A stretch of 64,000 bases of DNA from Desulfopila inferna (GTDB lineage: Bacteria > Desulfobacterota > Desulfobulbia > Desulfobulbales > Desulfocapsaceae), in assembly GCF_016919005.1 (NCBI RefSeq), contig NZ_JAFFQE010000006.1, positions 62,001-126,000 on the forward strand, written 5' to 3'. Under the pieces are notes generated by a model. It saw nothing but the letters and a program-made list of their open reading frames with translations. It was not told the origin of the DNA and made no database searches. The position numbers and the translations under genes are program-made. Position 1 is the stretch's first letter. Every line of letters begins with the position of its first letter. Shown here piece by piece: positions 55,829 through 62,243 of the stretch.

Positions 55829-57208
55829 CTATTCTGGAAAAAGAGCGGGTTCCATTACCTTTCGCAGGATTTTGTAGCGCTGATTCGCCGACTTCCGCAG
55901 GGCCGAAACCTTATGATCAAGGTAATCATAGACTCGGGGCTGCTTATCCTTGGCCGGGCGCATGATCCTGCCGATAACCTGAACAAGCCTGCCCTCAAAG
56001 GTAATCGGTGTGGTGAGAAACAGATTATTCAAACCGGGGCAATCGAACCCCTCGCCGATAAGCTGCAGTGTCGCCACAAGTATCTGCACCTCCCCTTTCT
56101 GCACGGTCCCTACAATTTTACCGCGCTTCTCCGTGGATGCCTGTCCCGTCAGCAGGGCGACCCGGAAGCCTTTCTTTTGCAGAGCATCCGCAAATATTTC
56201 ACAATGACTGACCCTGTCTGAGACGACAAGCGAAGTTCCGGCCTCGCCTTTGCCGGCGACGGTGGCGATATCAGCAATTATCTGCCTGTTGCGGCCCTGA
56301 TGAGCGGTAAGGGCGGTAATCAGCGCCTGGTAATCTCCCCGGTAGCCGTATTCAAAATTTGTCTTCTTTATCAGCAACTTCGGCTTGATGATGGCACCAC
56401 TTGCGGCAAGCTCTCCCGGGTCCACCTTGTGGACAGGGTCTCCCATGTAAAAATAGATGAGTCGGGTCATCTGATCGTCACTGCGGAAGGCGGTGGCAGA
56501 CAACCCCAGCAGAAACCGGCTGTCAAAAACCGAAACCACATCGGTAAACAGCGTTGCCGGAACACGATGACACTCATCCACAATCAAATGTCCGAATTGC
56601 GGAGCTAGAACTGCTCCCTGTTTGCGGGCACTGTTGACAATGGCAATGGTAACATCTCCGATTTGATTATGTCCATCGCCTATCAGGCCGGGGGTTATCC
56701 GCAGAAATTCTACAATCCGTTCCCGCCACTGGTAGAGCAACTCTTTGGTATGGACCACAATCAGGGTCGGTTGCCGGCGCAGAGCTATCAGTGCTATGGC
56801 CATTACCGTCTTGCCGCTGCCGGTTCCCGCCTCGAGCACGCCAAAAGAACGGGCGTTCATCTCTGCCACCGCCTTTTGCTGGTATTCGCGCAATTCTCCA
56901 TAAAAAGAGAAATCAATTTCGGGCAGCAGCCTCCTGTCGTCGGCTATCAGGGGTGATTCCCCCAGATGCTCACGGCAGAGCAGTACCGCCTGATTGGAAA
57001 ATCCGCGTGGAAAATGCAGGCCGGTCGGCACCTGCTCGTAATATTTCAGTTGCGGCTTCAGTTTTTTGCCGACCCACCTGCCATAGCGTCTGGCGGCAAT
57101 ATATTTAGGATTATCGATGGTCAGCTCCTCTTTGAGCAGCATCTCGAATTCAAGAGGAATATTTTCAAGCAGACAGTTGCTGGAAACTGTGAGTTTCACT
57201 TGGCTCAT
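55829..57208 (-). CDS. Superfamily 2 DEAD/DEAH-type helicase (XPB/SSL2-like)
   Basis: The 459-residue ATPase has motif I GTGSGKT (128-134), motif II DECH (211-214), motif III LSATAFR and motif VI QVIGRIMRP. A roughly 100-residue N-terminal region precedes the Q-like REYQQKAV. It resembles the compact DNA helicases of the ResIII/XPB type. The target nucleic acid is unknown, and no methylase, nuclease or other defence partner is adjacent. Confidence 0.9.
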   Translation of the reverse strand: MSQVKLTVSSNCLLENIPLEFEMLLKEELTIDNPKYIAARRYGRWVGKKLKPQLKYYEQVPTGLHFPRGFSNQAVLLCREHLGESPLIADDRRLLPEIDFSFYGELREYQQKAVAEMNARSFGVLEAGTGSGKTVMAIALIALRRQPTLIVVHTKELLYQWRERIVEFLRITPGLIGDGHNQIGDVTIAIVNSARKQGAVLAPQFGHLIVDECHRVPATLFTDVVSVFDSRFLLGLSATAFRSDDQMTRLIYFYMGDPVHKVDPGELAASGAIIKPKLLIKKTNFEYGYRGDYQALITALTAHQGRNRQIIADIATVAGKGEAGTSLVVSDRVSHCEIFADALQKKGFRVALLTGQASTEKRGKIVGTVQKGEVQILVATLQLIGEGFDCPGLNNLFLTTPITFEGRLVQVIGRIMRPAKDKQPRVYDYLDHKVSALRKSANQRYKILRKVMEPALFPE

Positions 57209-57683
57209 GACGGCGGATTCTCCGTTTCTGTTGTCCCTTCACCTTCAAAAAATACCTAAAGATTATCTCTTTTCTGATTACCAATGAAACTCAGCCAAAG
57301 AAACTTAATTTATGGTCAAAATTATTAAGAATATTCGGGAATATGTTAGTTTTGTCATTCCGGATCAAGCCCGGAATGACGGTAAAAATGGCTTTTGTAA
57401 AATCTCCAAGGCAGGTTGCATGAAACTAGCTGAGTTTTGTGAGTAATCAGAATCTCTTTAGTATATGGGATCTTTTATACCACTCAAAAGGTACTGTCAA
57501 AAGACCTTTTCTCAGTACAGTTTATTCTCTTTGTTGCAAAAGAATCGGGAACAATTATACTACAACTTACATTAACCACAAACGAGATTAGCCCACTACT
57601 GAAGGCAATCACCGGTTTTCCTTTCTGTAGGAATTCAGTCTCCACCGGCAGCTTTCAAACAGCAACAGAATAAACCAGCCACC
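57209..57683. other. Gene-free stretch between helicase and YdjM-like genes
   Basis: The 475 bases are largely the 177-bp inverted-repeat element at 57274-57450. The remainder is AT-rich with no supported gene. Confidence 0.5.
57274..57450. repeat. CTGATTAC-terminal inverted repeat element, 177-bp form
   Basis: CTGATTACCAATGAAACTCA at the left is mirrored by TGAGTTTTGTGAGTAATCAG at the right. The interior includes GTCATTCCGG/CCGGAATGAC as an internal hairpin (57354-57381). It is a diverged relative of the 34549 element. Confidence 0.7.
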
Positions 57684-58610
57684 TTGCCGAATACACTGAT
57701 CCATATAGCCGCCCAGGCCCCGATAAGCAGAGGGCTTTTCCCGAAAATCGGTATCCCCTGGATACTGGCAGGCACGCTTATTCCCGACATTCCGTGGATA
57801 CTCCAGCGGGTATTGACGACATGGCAGCTTGCCGATCCTTACCAGGTCCGCCTCTATGTTACCATTCAGGCGAGCCTTGTTTTCTGTCTCCTGTTGAGTC
57901 TTGCAATCAGTTCTTTGCACAGGAAGCCGATAGCGCTGTTCCTTCTGCTTGCCGGTAATTCTCTGATGCACCTTCTTCTTGATGCGCTGCAGATAAAGTG
58001 GGGAAACGGGGTGCATCTCGCCGCCCCCCTGAACTGGCAGACTACTCATTTAGGTCTGATATGGCCGGAGCATATTATCGGTTACACCGTCACCTTGCTG
58101 GGAGTGGTGTATCTTGCCATGAAGTTGCAAACCATCTTAGGCGAAGGCTTTTCCTCAAGGCAGCCTCCACGTTGGAAAACGGCGGTCATCCCCCTGGTCT
58201 TCTATTTTCTGCTGCCCTTCATGTTCATGAACCAGTTGCAGCATTCCAACACCAACTACCTGCAGACCCTGAAGGAAACCGAAACCCGAACCGGCAAGGA
58301 AATCGAGTTTGATCGCGCCTTCTACTCCAAAGAAAAAGGTACTGTAACCGTTTTTACCGGAGAGGCGCTATCTGTAGCCGGCAGCTTGCCGGAAGAATCA
58401 GGCACCATCTCACTCAAGGGCGAGTTTGTCGATCCGCAAACGATCCGCAGCATGGATTTTCACCAGCATAATCACTACAGAGACACGGCCTCCAAGGTCG
58501 GGATTTTCCTTACGCTGGCCATCTGGCTCTCCCTCCTGCTGAAAAGCCGGTACAACTCAATCCGGCTGAACTGGACAAGAACCATGAAGAGGTCTTCTTA
58601 CAGGAGCTAG
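57684..58610 (+). CDS. YdjM-like membrane protein (putative metal-dependent hydrolase)
   Basis: The 308-residue protein shows the YdjM/DUF457 pattern: NTLIHIAAQAP at the N-terminus, LIPDIPWILQR and NSLMHLLLDALQ, with His and Asp residues at the ends of membrane helices. Five to six helices are visible, followed by a soluble region (about 190-270) and a last helix. The only start is TTG 57684 after an in-frame stop at 57600, with no clear Shine-Dalgarno. Activity is unproven for the family. Confidence 0.75.
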   Translation: MPNTLIHIAAQAPISRGLFPKIGIPWILAGTLIPDIPWILQRVLTTWQLADPYQVRLYVTIQASLVFCLLLSLAISSLHRKPIALFLLLAGNSLMHLLLDALQIKWGNGVHLAAPLNWQTTHLGLIWPEHIIGYTVTLLGVVYLAMKLQTILGEGFSSRQPPRWKTAVIPLVFYFLLPFMFMNQLQHSNTNYLQTLKETETRTGKEIEFDRAFYSKEKGTVTVFTGEALSVAGSLPEESGTISLKGEFVDPQTIRSMDFHQHNHYRDTASKVGIFLTLAIWLSLLLKSRYNSIRLNWTRTMKRSSYRS

Positions 58611-58648
58611 TCAAAAACGCAACAACTCATATGATAAAGGATACTGAA

Positions 58649-59290
58649 ATGAAAAAGTCGCTGCTGGTCATCACTACCGCATTCCTTCTGCTCTTCCCTG
58701 TTTCCTCTATAAATGCAGCTGAAAAAGATCCTCAGTTTATCAGCATGAATATTCCTGGAGCCGTGATAAGCAACGCCCTGCAGCAAATATTACCGCTGAC
58801 ACTGGAGGGCACCTCCTCCAAGCTTGAAGGCACCATTACCATAGTTGGAATCTCAGATCTTCAGCTGCATGACAGGCGTATCTTCTGCCGGATCGATCTG
58901 CGGGGTGACGATCTGGATCTTATCACTACGGTGGCGGACCAGGATATCCGCCTGAGATTGGGATCCGCCGATCTCGACTTCGACTGCGAAGCAGAGTTGC
59001 GCTATGATGCAACCCTTCAGACCCTCTACGTCAAACCCATCGCCCGGGGTGTCCAAACGGACCAAGCGCTGCAGAAAGGCGAGATCGGCAATGCCCTGCT
59101 GCTCTTCCTCAACGGGCGGGAGTTTCCACTGGCCCTCGAGGATATCCAGCCTGTCATAGCGGAAGCCGGCAATAAAATAATAACTATAGAAACACGTATA
59201 GCCGATATCAAAGCAGTGGAAGGAGCCCTGCAGTTCAGCCTCCACCCGATAGTAACTACTGCACCGGCAAATGAGACTATACAACAATAG
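58649..59290 (+). CDS. Exported protein of unknown function
   Basis: From ATG 58649 (AAAGGA upstream) the 213-residue protein has a signal peptide ending SSINAAEK. The mature part is beta-rich (LEGTITIVGISDLQLHDRRI, IRLRLGSADLDFDCEAEL) and recalls YceB/DUF1439-like lipid-binding proteins, though it has no lipobox. I do not assign a family. It lies 38 bases after the YdjM-like gene and ends in a terminator. Confidence 0.65.
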   Translation: MKKSLLVITTAFLLLFPVSSINAAEKDPQFISMNIPGAVISNALQQILPLTLEGTSSKLEGTITIVGISDLQLHDRRIFCRIDLRGDDLDLITTVADQDIRLRLGSADLDFDCEAELRYDATLQTLYVKPIARGVQTDQALQKGEIGNALLLFLNGREFPLALEDIQPVIAEAGNKIITIETRIADIKAVEGALQFSLHPIVTTAPANETIQQ

Positions 59291-59298
59291 AAGAGGAT

Positions 59299-59333
59299 CT
59301 ACCCTCTCTGATTCGGAAAGGGTAGAATTTTTT
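59299..59333 (+). terminator. Rho-independent terminator after the exported-protein gene
   Basis: CTACCCTCTC and GAAAGGGTAG pair (nine of ten) around a seven-base loop and are followed by AATTTTTT. Confidence 0.75.
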
Positions 59334-59354
59334 ACGGAATTTCTCAGGATATCT

Positions 59355-59747
59355 TCATTTCTTCTCGACGGGATAATCACTGTTTAGCCACTCCCTCCAG
59401 CCGCCTTTCAAGACGTAGACCTGAGTGAAGCCCTCTGCGACAAATCTTTGCGCCACACTGGCGCTGGTAGCTTCATTGGGTCAGGCACAGTAAAAAACTA
59501 GGGTATGATCCCTGGGAAAGTTCCGCACAGCGGTATCAATTTCATCGGCAGGAAGGCGAACGGCCCCTTGTATTTTAGAGTCACTTGAGTCCCAGTCAGC
59601 TGCCACTCTCACATCTACAAGAATAAATTCGGAAGAACCAAGCATCGCCTTCAGCTCATCTTTATCGATAGTAGCCACTGCCCCGGCCGACAACGGTGCT
59701 GAGCCAACAGCTAAGATGGCCAGAAGAATCAGGATAATCTTTTTCAC
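59355..59747 (-). CDS. Exported rhodanese-like selenoprotein
   Basis: The frame reads a signal peptide (LILLAILAVGSAPLSAGA), a rhodanese N-half (FILVDVRVAADWDSS, IQGAVRLPADEID), then HTLVFYCA, TGA (59483-59481) and, in the same frame, PNEATSASVAQRFVAEGFTQ then VYVLKGGWREWLNSDYPVEK to TGA at 59357-59355. The continuation is the normal rhodanese C-terminus (GGWREW, DYPVE), so the internal TGA must be read as Sec or the gene is broken. Related Cys proteins read YCACPNE at this point. A hairpin GCGCC-AGUGU-GGCGC 16 bases after TGA fits a bacterial SECIS. About 130 residues, periplasmic; likely handles persulfide or selenium groups. Confidence 0.85.
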
Positions 59748-59901
59748 AGTCGTGTCCTCCTCTCGATTAAAATTAAAAAAGCAGATTATTCTTTGTACAA
59801 CGTCCTCTCAGCATTATGATATCATAAGTTTTCTATTTTTAATTACCAATCAAACTCAGCCAAGGCATTTGCCTTTTCCGGTAACACTGCAAAAATGCTC
59901 G

Positions 59902-59955
59902 AACCCAGCGAAACTGGACTCTTTACAGTACCCCCCTGAGGGGCATAAGAACCTT
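59902..59955 (-). repeat. CCAGC/ACCCCCTTGAGGGGT repeat, copy 4
   Basis: AACCCAGCGAAACTGGACTC followed by TTTACAGTACCCCCCTGAGG then GGCATAAGAACC, matching 22331-22386 except for a few changes. Confidence 0.65.
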
Positions 59956-59980
59956 TAGACAGATTTTTTATAAAAAAAAC

Positions 59981-60143
59981 CTGATTACCCCTAATCCTCA
60001 GCTCAAGGTCGGGACTGCTCTTTTCACGGGTCTCTGCAGCCCGGACGGCCGCAGCGAAGCCCCCATGGACGGGTTTATGGCGTCCCGATGAAAAGAGCAG
60101 TCCCGGCCTGGGCCAGAAAATGCTGCGTTTCAGGGGTAATCAG
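59981..60143. repeat. CTGATTAC-terminal element with nested hairpin, copy 2
   Basis: The 163-bp element has outer arms CTGATTACCCCTAATCCTCA and mirrored CAGGGGTAATCAG, and the inserted block with a perfect 16-bp stem: GGGACTGCTCTTTTCA pairs with TGAAAAGAGCAGTCCC. Between them lies CAGCCCGGACGGCCGCAGCG. Very close to the 35550 copy. Confidence 0.75.
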
Positions 60144-60245
60144 AAAAAAAAACAAGAACACTATCTGTAAGGTACTAAGATATGTTAGCTTAGAAGGCAC
60201 CTTGACATAATAGGTGAGACAACAGCTTAACCATAACCCCAAGAC

Positions 60246-60275
60246 ACTTATCCAGCTCCGCTGGGTTTGAGTACC
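60246..60275 (+). repeat. CCAGCTCnGCTGG hairpin repeat, copy 5
   Basis: ACTTATCCAGCTCCGCTGGG followed by TTTGAGTACC. It matches 2591-2618 closely. The TTG in it opens the longest frame of the ABC gene, which is why I reject TTG 60267 as start. Confidence 0.65.
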
Positions 60276-60296
60276 CGAGAAGGCAGCCCGGCTATC

Positions 60297-62093
60297 GTGA
60301 AAGTTATCCGCACATACAGAAAAGGTGAAGACAGTCGCGAAAACACCGGAAAACCACCCTACTCCCGCCTCCTAAGCCACATTCTGCCACTTTTCAAGCA
60401 GTACAGATACCGGCTGATGCTTGGTTTTACAGCACTGCTGGCAGTGGATTTTCTGCAGCTCACCATTCCCAGACTGTTGAAGAAAGGAGTAGACAGCCTC
60501 GCTGCTCAGACAGCGACCCCGGATTCTCTTCTCTATTATTCGGTTTTTATCATCATAATCGCCCTGGCTGTCACCTGTCTTCGTTTTGTATGGCGCTATA
60601 CCATCATCGGTTTTTCGCGGTATCTGGAAAGGGCGATCCGCAATCGTATATTCAACCACATCCTCAAAATGGACGAGGCCTTTTTCGAGAAGCGCACAAC
60701 CGGAGACATCATGGCCCATGCTTCCAACGACCTCACTGCCGTACAGATGGCCTGCGGCATGGGACTGGTGGCCGCGGTCGATGCCCTGGTTATGACCATT
60801 GCAGCCATCGGTTTCATGTCCATGCTCCATGTAAAACTGACTATCCTGGCCCTGCTGCCCATGCCCTTTCTCGCCATTTTCACCCGCATACTCTCGGCCC
60901 GGCTGCATCGCCGCTTCAACACGGTTCAGGAGCAATTTTCCCTGCTCACGGAATTTTCACGGTCCACGCTTGCCTCCATCAGGCTCATCAAGGCCTATAC
61001 CATGGAGAAGTTCCAGACCACGGAGTTTGACAAGCTGGGCAGAAAATACGTGAAGAGTAATATCGAGGTGGCCAGGGTGCAGGGATTGATGTTCCCCATT
61101 GCCACGCTGGTAGGGAATGTGGGGATGATGATTATTCTCTTTTTCGGCGGACGCCTGGTGGTCAGGGGTGATATTACCATGGGTGATTTTGTCGCCTTCA
61201 TCACTTACCTGTATATGCTTATCTGGCCGATGATGGCGATAGGCTGGGTAACCAATCTGGTACAGCGGGGCATAACCTCACTCTCCAGAATTGATTCACT
61301 GATGATGGAGCGTCCCCTGCTCGATGATCCGCCGGGAGAAAAGGTCGTCTCCGACAAACCGGTCTTTTCTCTGCGGAACCTCTCCTTTTGCTATCCTTCC
61401 TCGAATAGACCCGTGCTCAGCGATATTGCCCTGGAACTGGGACCCGGCATTCACGGCATCACCGGCAGAACCGGCAGCGGCAAATCGACAGTGTGCAAGA
61501 TCCTGGCCCGCTTCTATCCGGTGGAAGACGGCAGTCTCTTCTTCGAGGGCCGGGATGTCAACACCCTCTCCCTGGATACCGTACGCTCCCACATCGGCTA
61601 TGTCGCCCAGGAACCGACGCTGTTCTCCAGAACCATTGGTGACAACATCAGACTGGGGCTACCGGATGCCTCAGATGAAGCTGTGGAGAAAGCGGCACGG
61701 CTGGCTGCCATTCATGATGACATCATGGACTTCCCCAAAGGATACCAGACCCTCATCGGGGAACGGGGCATAAAACTCTCCGGCGGTCAGCGCCAGCGGC
61801 TGGCCCTGGCCCGAGCGCTATTGGTAGACCGGCCCGTTCTGCTGATTGATGACGGGTTGTCCGCCGTGGACGTGGAGACGGAGCATGAAATCTTCGCCAG
61901 ACTCAAGGAACATCTACAGGGAAAAACCGTTGTCATAGTCTCCAACAGGCTGAAACTGCTCACCATGACCGACCACATCATAATCTTCGAGGAAGGTGCC
62001 ATCGCCGGCGACGGCAGGCACGAACAGCTCCTGGAGGAAAACAGCTTTTACAGAGCCATGTTCACCAAGCAAATGCGTGAAGATATCGTTTAG
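60297..62093 (+). CDS. ABC exporter half-transporter with degenerate ATP site (MdlA-like)
   Basis: A 598-residue exporter subunit: six membrane helices in the first 310 residues, then the ATPase with Walker A GRTGSGKST, signature LSGGQRQR and Walker B VLLIDDGLSAVD. The Walker B glutamate is Asp, so this NBD should be weakly or not catalytic. Together with the next gene it makes a heterodimer of the MdlA-MdlB/TM287-288 type. GTG 60297 is preferred as start because TTG 60267 lies in a repeat. Substrate unknown. Confidence 0.9.
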   Translation: MKVIRTYRKGEDSRENTGKPPYSRLLSHILPLFKQYRYRLMLGFTALLAVDFLQLTIPRLLKKGVDSLAAQTATPDSLLYYSVFIIIIALAVTCLRFVWRYTIIGFSRYLERAIRNRIFNHILKMDEAFFEKRTTGDIMAHASNDLTAVQMACGMGLVAAVDALVMTIAAIGFMSMLHVKLTILALLPMPFLAIFTRILSARLHRRFNTVQEQFSLLTEFSRSTLASIRLIKAYTMEKFQTTEFDKLGRKYVKSNIEVARVQGLMFPIATLVGNVGMMIILFFGGRLVVRGDITMGDFVAFITYLYMLIWPMMAIGWVTNLVQRGITSLSRIDSLMMERPLLDDPPGEKVVSDKPVFSLRNLSFCYPSSNRPVLSDIALELGPGIHGITGRTGSGKSTVCKILARFYPVEDGSLFFEGRDVNTLSLDTVRSHIGYVAQEPTLFSRTIGDNIRLGLPDASDEAVEKAARLAAIHDDIMDFPKGYQTLIGERGIKLSGGQRQRLALARALLVDRPVLLIDDGLSAVDVETEHEIFARLKEHLQGKTVVIVSNRLKLLTMTDHIIIFEEGAIAGDGRHEQLLEENSFYRAMFTKQMREDIV

Positions 62094-62123
62094 TACCTTA
62101 CTCCTTAACTTTTGTCACTCAGT

Positions 62124-62150
62124 TCAGTACCCCCTTGAGGGGTGTAAAAA
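62124..62150 (+). repeat. ACCCCCTTGAGGGGT palindrome repeat, copy 6
   Basis: TTCAGTACCCCCTTGAGGGG followed by TGTAAAA. It is the second half of the 22331/59902 repeat and lies between the two ABC genes. Confidence 0.6.
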
Positions 62151-62243
62151 CAAGAAAATGAGAAATGTATTTGAAATCGTGAAGTTGGATATGCATCCAA
62201 GGTACTTACTTGCCGTTTACAGGCGTTAGAGAATGGAAGAGAG

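Larger units (their letters stand above)
59748..60296. other. Repeat-rich stretch before the ABC exporter
   Basis: The 549 bases hold a half element (ATTACCAATCAAACTCAGCC at 59842), a CCAGC/ACCCCC-type repeat (59902-59955), the second nested-hairpin element (59981-60143) and a CCAGCTC hairpin (60246-60275). No gene seen; the ABC gene start falls at its edge. Confidence 0.55.

Noticed and set aside
55829-57208. Helicase as part of a defence system
   Set aside because: No nuclease, methylase or other defence gene is adjacent, and neighbours are housekeeping genes.
59481-59747. Simple 88-residue truncated rhodanese pseudogene
   Set aside because: The rest of the domain follows in the same frame with no other defect and a SECIS-like hairpin, so recoding is the simpler explanation.
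35550-60143. CRISPR-like array
   Set aside because: The repeats are far apart, palindromic and without spacers; no cas gene is present.
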